Shown here in pieces: positions 1 to 7,415 of a stretch of 15,062 nucleotides of DNA. Numbering within the stretch: position 1 is the first letter of the stretch; every line of letters begins with the position of its first letter. Origin of the DNA: Cyanobacteria bacterium K_DeepCast_35m_m2_023 (GTDB lineage: Bacteria > Cyanobacteriota > Cyanobacteriia > PCC-6307 > Cyanobiaceae); NCBI GenBank assembly GCA_016882345.1, contig VGQR01000015.1:1-15062 (forward strand). The letters are read 5' to 3'. The notes beneath the pieces are model-generated. The model ran no database searches. It saw only the letters and a program-made list of their open reading frames with translations, and was not told the origin of the DNA. Made by a program: the position numbers and the translations under genes.

Positions 1-251
<251 letters not shown>

Positions 252-266
252 GCGCTGAGGTCTAGG

Positions 267-285
267 GGCTTGCGGTGATCAAGCC
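267..285. terminator. Candidate bidirectional hairpin between glmS and manC
   Basis: GGCTTG and CAAGCC form a perfect 6-bp stem around a 7-nt loop in the 60-bp gap between two convergent genes. There is no run of T on either side, so it is not a canonical intrinsic terminator. Position between convergent stops is the main support. Confidence 0.35.
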
Positions 286-311
286 GGTTGCGCCGCACGC
301 GCGGCCCCGGT

Positions 312-1778
312 TCAGGCCTGCACTGCGTCGCTGCGTCCGTAGCGGTCTTCGAAGCGCACGATGTCGTCTTCGCCCAGGTAGGGGCCGCTCTGCACCTCGA
401 TCAGCTCCACCGGGATCTGGCCGGGGTTCGAGAGGCGATGTTTGCAGCCCAGCGGGATGTAGGTGCTCTGGTTCTCGCACACCAGCTCCTTGCTGCCGTC
501 CTTCTCGACCACGGCGGTGCCCCGAACCACGATCCAGTGCTCGGCCCGGTGGTGATGCATCTGCAGGGACAGCGAGGCGCCGGGGTTGACAACGATTTTT
601 TTGACCTGCCAGCGCTCCCCCTCGGTGACGCCGTCGTAATGACCCCAGGGACGGTAGATGCGGCGGTGAGCCTTGCTTTCGGAAGCGCCTTCGGCTTCGA
701 GTCGTCCGACGATCCCCTTGATGTCCTGAGCGCGGTCGCGGCCGGCGACCAGGACCACATCGTCGGTCTCGACCACCACCAGATCTTCGATGCCCAATCC
801 CACCACCAGGCGGTGTTCGCTGCGCAGGTAGCAGTTGCGGCTGTCTTCACTGATCACCCGGCCCCGCAACACGTTGCCGTCGCGATTGCGCTCAGCCGTT
901 TCCCAAAGGACGCTCCAGCTGCCGACATCGCTCCAGCCCGCTTCGAGCGGCAGCACTGCGCCGCGCTGGGTTTTCTCCATCACCGCCACGTCGATTGCCA
1001 CGCTGGGGCAGCCGGCAAAGGCGTTGTGCTCCAGCCGGCGGAAGTCCAAGTCGGCGCTGTCGTGTTCGAGGGCTGAGCGGCAGGCCCGCAACACCTCGGG
1101 GGCATGGTTCTCCAGTTCGCTCAAGATGGCGCTGGCCTTGAACAAAAACATGCCGCTGTTCCAGGTGAACCTCCCGGTGGCCAGGAACTGTTCGGCGGTG
1201 GCTCGATCGGGTTTTTCGACAAAGCGGGCGATCGCCTGGGGTTCAGCGGTGGTCGCCGATCCGCCTGCGGTGCTGAGTTCGGCCGCGGCTTCGATATAGC
1301 CGTACCCGGTTTCTGGCGCTGTCGGCACGATGCCAAAGGTGACCAACCGGTCTTGTTCGGCCGTTTCCAGGCCGGCTTCGACTGTGGAGCGAAAGCGCGC
1401 GGCGTCCTGAATCACATGGTCGGCTGCCAGCACCAGGAGCAGCGGGTCTGCGCCGGCGGCCGTGGCGTGCAGGGCAGCGATGGCGACGGCGGGAGCGGTG
1501 TTGCGACCCATCGGCTCGAGCAGGATGGCCGCCGGTTCAACGCCGATCTGACGCATTTGTTCGGCGACGATGAAGCGATGGTCCTCGTTGCAGATCAGCA
1601 GGGGGGGCGCCAGGTTGGTGAGCCCAATCAGCCGTTGATAGGTCTGTTGCAGCAGGGTTTCTTCAGCGTTGCCGGCCAGGGCCCAGTACTGCTTTGGGTA
1701 GGTCGCACGCGAGAGGGGCCACAGCCGCGTGCCGGTGCCGCCGCAAAGGATCACTGGAACGATGGATCGGGTGCTCAT
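312..1778 (-). CDS. manC: Mannose-1-phosphate guanylyltransferase / mannose-6-phosphate isomerase
   Basis: A 488-residue bifunctional type protein, close to the usual 470-480 for this family. The N-terminal nucleotidyltransferase domain shows the pyrophosphorylase signature GGTGTRLWPLSR at 13-24 with PKQ at 28-30, then FVEKP at 186-190 and WNSGMF at 206-211. The C-terminal cupin domain (about 375-488) has the metal-binding pattern QMHHHRAEHW at 406-415 and a later His in GCKHRLSNPG, as in type II phosphomannose isomerases. It should convert mannose-6-phosphate to mannose-1-phosphate and then to GDP-mannose in the cytoplasm, feeding capsule, lipopolysaccharide O-chain or glycan synthesis. It sits 22 bp downstream of rimM on the same strand, so the two are probably cotranscribed. 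The ATG at 1778 is directly followed by the Rossmann strand IVPVILCGG, which supports this start. Whether the isomerase half is active cannot be told from sequence alone. Confidence 0.93.
   Translation of the reverse strand: MSTRSIVPVILCGGTGTRLWPLSRATYPKQYWALAGNAEETLLQQTYQRLIGLTNLAPPLLICNEDHRFIVAEQMRQIGVEPAAILLEPMGRNTAPAVAIAALHATAAGADPLLLVLAADHVIQDAARFRSTVEAGLETAEQDRLVTFGIVPTAPETGYGYIEAAAELSTAGGSATTAEPQAIARFVEKPDRATAEQFLATGRFTWNSGMFLFKASAILSELENHAPEVLRACRSALEHDSADLDFRRLEHNAFAGCPSVAIDVAVMEKTQRGAVLPLEAGWSDVGSWSVLWETAERNRDGNVLRGRVISEDSRNCYLRSEHRLVVGLGIEDLVVVETDDVVLVAGRDRAQDIKGIVGRLEAEGASESKAHRRIYRPWGHYDGVTEGERWQVKKIVVNPGASLSLQMHHHRAEHWIVVRGTAVVEKDGSKELVCENQSTYIPLGCKHRLSNPGQIPVELIEVQSGPYLGEDDIVRFEDRYGRSDAVQA
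1228..1235. repeat. HIP1 octamer (GCGATCGC), inside manC
   Basis: One of three copies of the highly iterated palindrome of cyanobacteria found in this window, here embedded as GGCGATCGCC. Three copies in 15 kb is only modestly above what a GC-rich random sequence would give, so enrichment is weak. Confidence 0.6.
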
Positions 1779-1785
1779 GGCTACG

Positions 1786-1798
1786 AGGCGATGCGCCT
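1786..1798 (-). promoter_or_regulatory. Small hairpin in the rimM-manC spacer
   Basis: AGGCG-ATG-CGCCT is a perfect 5-bp inverted repeat with a 3-nt loop, seven bases before the manC ATG, in the 22-bp spacer. In the mRNA it would lie where a ribosome binding site is expected, and no clear Shine-Dalgarno is visible there. It could affect manC translation or be an mRNA processing site, or be chance in GC-rich DNA. Confidence 0.25.
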
Positions 1799-1800
1799 AT

Positions 1801-2367
1801 TCAAAGTTCCAGAAGCCCCGGAGGTGGGGTGATGCCAATCCAGCCTTGCTCGATTTGCACTTCCGGAACGATAGCTTCGACAAATGGAATGACGATTCGG
1901 CGGCCCCCTGCTTCGGCCGTGAGCTCAACCTCCAGCAAATCGTTGCCGGCGTGGAGGAGATCGACCACTGAACCGATCACTGGCGCTGTGTCGGCGGCAG
2001 TGCCCTGGGCTGCTCCACCCAGCAGTCGCACAGCAAGGCCCACCAGATCCAGCATGTGGAATTCGCCCGGGGCTAGCGCTGGTCGGTCGCTGGCGTCCAC
2101 CAGCAGTTCATGACCCACCAGGGCTTCTGCGGCGTCGCGGTCGTCGATGCCTTGCAGACGGCAGACGAAGAGTTCTTTGCCTGGCAGTTGGCGGCCGGCG
2201 ATCAGTTTGCAGGCCTGGGCCGCAGCAGCGCCTTTGCGCAGCCAGCGTTGGCCCGGATTGACGAAGCGCTCGGGAAAGTCGCTCAGTGGCAGGATCCGCA
2301 GCTCGCCCCGCAGGCCCTGGGCGGCCACGACCTTGCCGACCACCAACAGGTCTTCAGGAGTCTCCAT
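1801..2367 (-). CDS. rimM: Ribosome maturation factor RimM
   Basis: A 188-residue protein with the two-domain RimM layout. The N-terminal RimM domain opens with [19 protein letters not shown], matching the family's VG.I...G..GE.. pattern. A C-terminal PRC-barrel domain follows from about residue 95 ([18 protein letters not shown] onwards), ending [12 protein letters not shown]. RimM binds ribosomal protein S19 and assists 30S subunit assembly and 16S rRNA 3' domain maturation. I chose the ATG at 2367; an upstream in-frame TTG at 2388 would add seven residues (MGHYELI) that do not resemble the family and would overlap the ndhS start. It lies upstream of manC on the same strand and is divergent from ndhS with a 12-bp gap. 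Confidence 0.93.
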   Translation of the reverse strand: METPEDLLVVGKVVAAQGLRGELRILPLSDFPERFVNPGQRWLRKGAAAAQACKLIAGRQLPGKELFVCRLQGIDDRDAAEALVGHELLVDASDRPALAPGEFHMLDLVGLAVRLLGGAAQGTAADTAPVIGSVVDLLHAGNDLLEVELTAEAGGRRIVIPFVEAIVPEVQIEQGWIGITPPPGLLEL

Positions 2368-2379
2368 AATCAGTTCGTA

Positions 2380-2577
2380 ATGCCCCAATCCAAGGCCATG
2401 GCCCAGCTGCCGATCCTGCCTGGCTCCACGGTGGTGGTGCGCGATGTCCGCTCCATCTACAACGGTTGCCGAGGGTTCGTGCAGCGCATCAGCGGTGATC
2501 GCGCCGCCGTGCTGTTTGAGGGTGGCAACTGGGACAAGTTGGTCACGATGCCCCTCAAGCTGCTGCAGCAGGCCTGA
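2380..2577 (+). CDS. ndhS: NAD(P)H-quinone oxidoreductase (NDH-1) subunit S
   Basis: A 65-residue SH3-like protein. The core [19 protein letters not shown] and the strongly conserved [16 protein letters not shown] are characteristic of the cyanobacterial/plastid NdhS family (formerly DUF3252). NdhS sits on the peripheral arm of photosynthetic NDH-1 and helps form the ferredoxin docking site for cyclic electron flow and respiration at the thylakoid. Starts at ATG 2380 or ATG 2398 (59 residues, beginning MAQLPILPG) are both possible. The second fits the family N-terminus better, and neither has a strong ribosome binding site. The gene begins 12 bp (or 30 bp) from the divergent rimM start, and its stop is 6 bp from the convergent rnc stop. 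Confidence 0.87.
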   Translation: MPQSKAMAQLPILPGSTVVVRDVRSIYNGCRGFVQRISGDRAAVLFEGGNWDKLVTMPLKLLQQA

Positions 2578-2583
2578 GATCGC

Positions 2584-3363
2584 TCAACTTGACTGCTGTC
2601 GAATCGCGGCCAGGGCGGCGGCGGCGGCCGCCTGTTCGGCGGCCCGGCGCGACGGCCCCCGTCCAATGCCACAGCGGTCGCCAGCCCTGACCTCGCAGCC
2701 GAAGCGTTCGGGGTCGCCATGGCGGGTGCTCAGCTCCTGGCAGCGATAGTGCGGCAAGCCCAACCCTTGAGCCTGGCTCCACTCCTGCAGCGCTGATTTC
2801 CAGTTGTCGCGCTCGGGGTTGGCCAGGTAGGCGTTCACACTGCTGCGCCAATGGGGGGTGAGCCATTGCAGGACGGGGCTGAGCTCGCCCCGTCCGCTGG
2901 CCGGGTCTCCCCAGGCCAGATACAGGGCGCCGATCAGGGCCTCACTGATTTCGGCACGCACCGTCGCCCGACCTGCCGCGTCGCCGGCGGCCATTGCCCC
3001 CAGGACCCAGACCTGTTCGATGTTGCAGCGCTGACCCAGCTCGGCGAGCCAGCGGTCGCTCACCAGCTGGGCCCGCAGCGCGGCTTGCCGCCCCACCGAG
3101 AAGCTGGGATGGTCCTGTTGCAGAAACAGTGAGGCGGCGAGCCGCAACACGGCGTCACCGAGGAACTCGAGGTGCTCGTGGTTGACGCGGCGGCCGGCCG
3201 AGCTGTGCGTCAGGGCTTCGTCGATGACCGCCAGAGCGGCAGTGCTGAGCCCCCAATCGTTCGTGCCTGCCCCCGGTTTGGGAGCCAGGCCAAGGCTGCC
3301 CAGAAACGCCAGCAACTGCGTCTGGCGTTGGGGCGGGATCGATGGTGATTCAGCGCGACGCAC
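2584..3363 (-). CDS. rnc: Ribonuclease III
   Basis: A 259-residue protein with an N-terminal RNase III domain and a C-terminal double-stranded RNA-binding domain. The signature HEHLEFLGDAVL is at 62-73 (acidic residues E63, E66, D70). The second acidic cluster is AEISEALIGALYL at about 137-149, with E141 matching the catalytic Glu of E. coli E117 and E138 where E. coli has D114. The dsRBD runs from about NWKSALQEW (187) to the Ala-rich helix near 240-255 (SRRAAEQAAAAAA). RNase III cuts double-stranded RNA in rRNA precursors and some mRNAs. The start is GTG at 3363; no in-frame ATG gives a full domain. It is 57 bp downstream of rnpB on the same strand, so it may be cotranscribed with it. Confidence 0.93.
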   Translation of the reverse strand: MRRAESPSIPPQRQTQLLAFLGSLGLAPKPGAGTNDWGLSTAALAVIDEALTHSSAGRRVNHEHLEFLGDAVLRLAASLFLQQDHPSFSVGRQAALRAQLVSDRWLAELGQRCNIEQVWVLGAMAAGDAAGRATVRAEISEALIGALYLAWGDPASGRGELSPVLQWLTPHWRSSVNAYLANPERDNWKSALQEWSQAQGLGLPHYRCQELSTRHGDPERFGCEVRAGDRCGIGRGPSRRAAEQAAAAAALAAIRQQSS

Positions 3364-3420
3364 GGTGGAGGGCGTTGGGTCCGACGGCGGAAGGGGTCTT
3401 CGCGGGTTTCTCGATGGGGT

Positions 3421-3831
3421 GAAAGCAGGACGTAAGCCGGGTTCTGTTCTCCGGAGCGGCCGAAGCCGAACCGGGGGCGATCATCTGTCTGGGACCGCCG
3501 TTGCCGGCGGCCTCGAGCGGCGCGCGTTTGTCGGGACTGGTGGCATGGCCAACCGTTGTCCCTGGGCCTTGCTCCCGGCCGGGGTTTGCCGAGCCAGCAC
3601 CTCTCGATGCTGCTGGTGCGCTCTTACCGCACCTTTGCACCCTTGCCTGTGAAGGGGGACCGGCCCCCAACCATCGGCGGTGTGTTTCTGTGGCACTCTC
3701 CTCACGGTCACCCGCACTGGGCGTTACCCAGCAAGCCTGGCCATTGGGGAGCCCGGACTTTCCTCAACCGGTCACCTCCGCCAGCCCGAAGGCCAGGGAC
3801 CTGCCCGGTCGCGATCACCTCGCCTGCTTTC
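3421..3831 (-). ncRNA. rnpB: RNase P RNA (M1 RNA, type A)
   Basis: On the minus strand the ends pair as a perfect 9-bp P1 helix: GAAAGCAGG at the 5' end (3831-3823) with CCTGCTTTC at the 3' end (3429-3421). The universally conserved GAGGAAAGTCCGGGCTCC (P4/CR-I) and the matching 3' element ACAGAACCCGGCTTAC (CR-V) are both present, as is the internal ACAGAAA segment. The length of about 411 nt fits cyanobacterial RNase P RNAs. It is the catalytic RNA that removes 5' leaders from pre-tRNAs. Ends are set from P1 pairing and could be off by a few bases. Several rightward and leftward reading frames across this stretch are not genes. Confidence 0.96.
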
Positions 3832-3837
3832 AAACCC

Positions 3838-3844
3838 CATAATG
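3838..3844. promoter_or_regulatory. Overlapping divergent -10 elements for rnpB and tRNA-Arg
   Basis: Rightward, CATAAT (3838-3843) matches TATAAT at five of six bases and lies 21 bp before the mature tRNA 5' end. Leftward, CATTAT (3844-3839) matches at four of six and ends seven bases before the rnpB 5' end, ideal spacing. No good -35 hexamer is seen on either side; the leftward one would fall on the tRNA gene start. Confidence 0.45.
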
Positions 3845-3864
3845 CTGGTGCGGCCGCGCCGCGA

Positions 3865-3938
<74 letters not shown>

Positions 3939-4011
3939 TAGCGACCACTACATTTAGCGCCCTTCTCAAATGGGCCGACGGGGCTAGCGTGGCGCCAGTC
4001 GCCCCTCTGCG
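3939..4011 (+). promoter_or_regulatory. Spacer between tRNA-Arg and the next gene
   Basis: This 73-bp spacer holds weak inverted repeats that might end the tRNA transcript: GTAG/CTAC around 3938-3951, whose first base is the last tRNA base, and GCCC/GGGC around 3959-3975. It also holds a TAGCGT (TANNNT-type -10) near 3986. None is strong, and there is no clear ribosome binding site before ATG 4012. Confidence 0.2.
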
Positions 4012-4356
4012 ATGACTCAGCTTCATGACCTGCGCCTCCGGCTGCTGGTTCAGCAGGAGAGTGAGCGCATCGCCGACAGCCAGCCCGATGAGCTCGATCT
4101 GTCGGTTGTGCAGGCCCGCTGCCTCTGTTGGCTGGCGCTGCTGGCCGAAGCCCACGAGGAGCAGGCCACCGATGCCGAGCGCCGCGGCGATGTGGAGCAG
4201 GCCATGGGCTGGTTTGCCGATTCGATGCGCCTGCGTGACGTGATCAATGTGGTCACCTCGATCGAGATCCCCTTGCCAGCGGCCTGCGATCCGGGTGACG
4301 GGACTGGCAACGCTGTCTTCGACGAGGGTGAAGGTGGCGATGCGCAGGCGGCCTGA
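4012..4356 (+). CDS. Hypothetical protein, small helical
   Basis: A 114-residue protein that I do not recognise. It looks mostly alpha-helical and soluble: residues 1-80 are rich in Leu, Ala, Glu and Arg with heptad-like spacing (RLRLLVQQESERIADSQ, then VVQARCLCWLALLAEAHEE). The C-terminal 25 residues are acidic and Gly-rich, likely disordered. There is no signal peptide or membrane span. Support for coding: it starts with ATG, has no competing frame, fills the space between a tRNA and the next gene, and has GC-rich third positions like its neighbours. It is followed 46 bp later by another unrecognised gene in the same direction, so they may be one unit. It is possibly a lineage-restricted picocyanobacterial protein. 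Confidence 0.7.
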   Translation: MTQLHDLRLRLLVQQESERIADSQPDELDLSVVQARCLCWLALLAEAHEEQATDAERRGDVEQAMGWFADSMRLRDVINVVTSIEIPLPAACDPGDGTGNAVFDEGEGGDAQAA

Positions 4357-4363
4357 GCGGCCG
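4349..4363 (+). terminator. GC-rich hairpin across the stop codon of the 4012 gene
   Basis: CGGCC-TGAGC-GGCCG is a perfect 5-bp stem with a 5-nt loop that contains the TGA stop. It lacks a following T tract, so it is at best a weak terminator and may be chance in GC-rich sequence. Confidence 0.25.
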
Positions 4364-4402
4364 TCTGCATCGATCGCTCCGCCGGCAGTGTCATGATGTT
4401 GT

Positions 4403-4912
4403 TTGATTCAGCAAGGGACTGCGGTGCCCGAAGAGCCCTGCCAATGCCCTGACTGCCAGCGGTTTTATCGCGAGCACGACCGGCTGATCCGCGAACAACC
4501 CACCCTGAGGCAGCAGCAGGAGCTCAGCTGGGCAGCGCTGCAGGCGTTTCGCACGCTCGCTGGCCGCGCGCTCGAGGAGCTGCAGCGGCGCCATGGCGAT
4601 GACCAGTCCCCTCCGGCGGCGAGTTCACCGCCGGCACAGCCCTTGGCGGCAGCGGCCGGAGCCGCGGCCAGCGAGCCGACCGAAGCCGATGCCATTCAGC
4701 AGGCCATGGCCGACCTCGAGAACATCAACGCCCATCTGTTCTCGATCGAAGTGCTGATGGAGCGCATTTTTGATGTGCGCGTCCCCGACGACGTTGAGCA
4801 AGTGTTTCGTGAGCTGGCCGGGGAACTGGCCCCCGACCCGCTCAATGCCGATCGCTTGCGGCTCAACCGCCTGCTGCACCAGACCCCGGACCTTCCGCCA
4901 GATCGCAGGTGA
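4403..4912 (+). CDS. Hypothetical protein with N-terminal CxCxxC motif
   Basis: A 169-residue protein that I do not recognise. Near the N-terminus it has PCQCPDCQRFY, three cysteines spaced CxCxxC (13, 15, 18), which could bind a metal. Then comes a charged helical stretch to about residue 70, a low-complexity Ala/Pro linker (about 72-97), and a second helical segment (MADLENINAHLFSIEVLMERIFDV) ending in [25 protein letters not shown]. No membrane span is visible. The start is uncertain: TTG 4403 or GTG 4424, the latter with AGGG six bases upstream. Both keep the cysteines, while the ATG pair at 4393/4396 is in another frame and stops quickly. The last 50 bp overlap the 3' end of glgP on the opposite strand. 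Confidence 0.7.
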   Translation: MIQQGTAVPEEPCQCPDCQRFYREHDRLIREQPTLRQQQELSWAALQAFRTLAGRALEELQRRHGDDQSPPAASSPPAQPLAAAAGAAASEPTEADAIQQAMADLENINAHLFSIEVLMERIFDVRVPDDVEQVFRELAGELAPDPLNADRLRLNRLLHQTPDLPPDRR

Positions 4913-7415
4913 TGGTCACCGGAAACGGTTCCGCTTTCCAGATCTGACTGACGTACTCACGGATCGAGCGGTCCGATGAGAAGAATCCGGTGCGGGCTGA
5001 GTTGAGCAGCGAAGTGCGGTTCCAGTGGCGTCGATCGCCCCAGGCCGCATCCACTTCGCTCTGGACCCGCATGTAATCGTCGAAGTCGGCCAGCACGAAG
5101 AAGGGGTCGCGGCCGGTGAGGTTCTCCAACAGGGGTCGGAACAGGTCGCCGTCGCCATTGCTGAAGTGGCCCTGCTCGATCAGCCGCAGCACCTCGGCCA
5201 GCTCGGGCATGCCGGCGATCAGTTCCCAGGGGCGATAGCCGGTGCGATGCAGCGTGGCGATCTCGCCAGCGGTGTGACCGAACAGGAAGAAGTTCTCGGC
5301 TCCCACCTGTTCGCGGATCTCGACGTTGGCCCCGTCGAGGGTGCCGATGGTGAGGGCGCCGTTCATGGCGAACTTCATGTTGCCCGTGCCGGACGCTTCC
5401 TTGCCCGCGGTGGAGATCTGCTCGCTCAGATCCGAAGCGGGGTACACCCGTTCGCCCAGCTTGACGTTGTAGTCGGCCAGGAAGACCACCCGCAGCTTGC
5501 CGTCCATGTCGGGGTCGCTGTTGATCGTCTCGGCAATGCCGTTGATGAAGCGGATGATCAGCTTCGCCATCGCATAGCCCGGTGCCGCCTTGCCGCCGAA
5601 GATCACCGTGCGGGGCGCCATGCCCTGATCAAGACCGTTCTTGAGGCGCAGGTAGCGGGCGATCACCTGCAGGGCATTGAGGTGCTGGCGCTTGTATTCG
5701 TGGATGCGCTTGACCTGCACATCGAACAGCGATCCCGGATCCACCAGCACACCGGTGTGGCGGTGGATGTAGCTGCTCAGGTGGCACTTGACCTCGCGTT
5801 TGGATTGCTCCCAGCGCTGCAGGAAACCGTCGTCGTCGACGAAAGCCTCAAGCCGGCGCAGCTGGTCGAGGTCCTTGACCCACCCCTCACCGATGCTCTC
5901 GTTGAGCAGGGCGCGCAGTTCGGGGTTGGCCAGGGCCAACCAGCGCCTGGGGGTGACGCCGTTGGTGACGTTGATGAATTTCTGCGGCCAGATGGCTGCA
6001 AAGTCGGGGAACAGCTCGCTCTTGACCAGGTCGCTGTGCAGGGCTGCCACGCCGTTGACGTGGTGGCTGGCCACCGTGGCCAGGTGGGCCATGCGCACCG
6101 CCTTGGGGCCGTCCTCATCGATGATCGACACCCTCCGCAGAATCTGGTCGTTGCCGGGGTACTTGAGCCGCACCTGCTGCAAAAAGCGGCGGTTGATCTC
6201 GTAGATCAGCTCCAGGTGCCGCGGCAGCAATGAGCCGAACAGGTCCAGCCCCCAGCGCTCAAGGGCTTCCGGCAGCAGGGTGTGGTTGGTGTAGGCCACC
6301 GAGGCGGTGGTGATGGCCCAGGCCTCGTCCCAGTCGAGCAGCTTGTCGTCGAGCAGCAGCCGCATCAGCTCGGCCACCGCGATCGCCGGGTGGGTGTCGT
6401 TGAGTTGCACCGCCCAGTGATCGGGGAATTCGCGCACCGGAATGCCCCGCTCATCGAGGTTGCGGATCATGTCCTGCAGCGAGCAGGACACAAAAAAGTG
6501 CTGCTGCTTGAGCCGCAGGCGACGACCCTCGTCGGTGCCGTCGTTGGGGTAGAGCACCTTGGAGAGGGTCTCGCTGCCCACCTTCTCTTCGACAGCCCCG
6601 TAGTAATCGCCGATGTTGAAGGCGTAGAAATCAAAGCTCTCGGTGGCATCGGCGCGCCACAGGCGCAACCGGTCGCAGGTGTTGACCCGGTAACCCAGCA
6701 CCGGCACATCGTGGGGAACGCCGATGGCGTGCTCGGCCGGGATCCAGCGTGAGCGCAGCTTGCCGTGCTCGTCGCGGAAGGTTTCGGTGTGGCCGCCGAA
6801 GCCCACAAAACAGGCCTGATCCGGGTGGGGGATCTCCCAGGGCCAGCCGGCCTTGAGCCATTTGTCGGTGATCTCGACCTGCCAGCCATCGCGGATCAGC
6901 TGGTCGAAGATGCCGAATTCGTAGCGGATGCCGTAGCCCGTCGCTGGGATCTCAAGGCTGGCGAGTGATTCAAGGAAGCAGGCCGCCAGGCGGCCCAGGC
7001 CGCCGTTGCCGAGCCCGGGCTCCTCTTCAACGTCGAGGATCTCGCTGATGTCGTCGATCCCGAAGCGCCGCAGGGCCTCGGCGGCTTCGTCCTGGATGCC
7101 GAGCATCAGCAGGTTGTTGCTGAGCTGGGGGCCGATCAGGAACTCGGCCGACAGGTAGGCCACGACCCGGGCCGGGGTGGCGCGCATGGCTTCGTTGCCG
7201 GCCAGATAGCGGGTCATCAGCCGGTCCCGCACCGCAAAGCTCAGGGCCATGTAGAGGTCATGGCGGCTGGCGGTGGGGGCCAGTTTGCCGAGCGTGTAGA
7301 AGAGGTGCTCGGTCATGCCTTCGAACACGTCCTTGGCCCGCAGGCCGCTGCGCTGGGGGTCGGCGTAGCAGGCCGGTGTCGGCAGGTGCAGGTTGAGGCG
7401 GCTCAGTTCAGTCAT
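4863..7415 (-). CDS. glgP: Glycogen (alpha-glucan) phosphorylase
   Basis: An 850-residue GT35 phosphorylase, near the family's usual 815-850. Recognisable blocks are [12 protein letters not shown] near residue 85, [20 protein letters not shown] near 132-151, [18 protein letters not shown] near 335, VDVQ-type [13 protein letters not shown], and the pyridoxal-phosphate site [11 protein letters not shown] with the Schiff-base lysine at K681. It releases glucose-1-phosphate from glycogen with inorganic phosphate, in the cytoplasm. ATG 7415 overlaps the phosphoketolase stop by four bases (ATGA), so the two should be translationally coupled. The extreme C-terminus ([15 protein letters not shown]) looks like a low-complexity extension beyond the usual IWKAEPF end and overlaps the convergent hypothetical gene by 50 bp. 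Confidence 0.97.
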   Translation of the reverse strand: MTELSRLNLHLPTPACYADPQRSGLRAKDVFEGMTEHLFYTLGKLAPTASRHDLYMALSFAVRDRLMTRYLAGNEAMRATPARVVAYLSAEFLIGPQLSNNLLMLGIQDEAAEALRRFGIDDISEILDVEEEPGLGNGGLGRLAACFLESLASLEIPATGYGIRYEFGIFDQLIRDGWQVEITDKWLKAGWPWEIPHPDQACFVGFGGHTETFRDEHGKLRSRWIPAEHAIGVPHDVPVLGYRVNTCDRLRLWRADATESFDFYAFNIGDYYGAVEEKVGSETLSKVLYPNDGTDEGRRLRLKQQHFFVSCSLQDMIRNLDERGIPVREFPDHWAVQLNDTHPAIAVAELMRLLLDDKLLDWDEAWAITTASVAYTNHTLLPEALERWGLDLFGSLLPRHLELIYEINRRFLQQVRLKYPGNDQILRRVSIIDEDGPKAVRMAHLATVASHHVNGVAALHSDLVKSELFPDFAAIWPQKFINVTNGVTPRRWLALANPELRALLNESIGEGWVKDLDQLRRLEAFVDDDGFLQRWEQSKREVKCHLSSYIHRHTGVLVDPGSLFDVQVKRIHEYKRQHLNALQVIARYLRLKNGLDQGMAPRTVIFGGKAAPGYAMAKLIIRFINGIAETINSDPDMDGKLRVVFLADYNVKLGERVYPASDLSEQISTAGKEASGTGNMKFAMNGALTIGTLDGANVEIREQVGAENFFLFGHTAGEIATLHRTGYRPWELIAGMPELAEVLRLIEQGHFSNGDGDLFRPLLENLTGRDPFFVLADFDDYMRVQSEVDAAWGDRRHWNRTSLLNSARTGFFSSDRSIREYVSQIWKAEPFPVTITCDLAEGPGSGAAGG
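6379..6386. repeat. HIP1 octamer (GCGATCGC), inside glgP
   Basis: Exact palindrome match within the glgP coding region, around the codons for the conserved HPAIAVAEL segment, so the bases are also constrained by the protein. Confidence 0.6.

Noticed and set aside
288..1076. A 262-codon open frame antisense to manC
   Set aside because: No family resemblance, and the manC frame across it contains conserved cupin and transferase motifs.
5025..6233. A 402-codon open frame antisense to glgP
   Set aside because: It has no recognisable domain, is composed of Val/Gly/Ala/His-rich noise typical of the strand opposite a GC-rich gene, and lies wholly inside an unambiguous glycogen phosphorylase.
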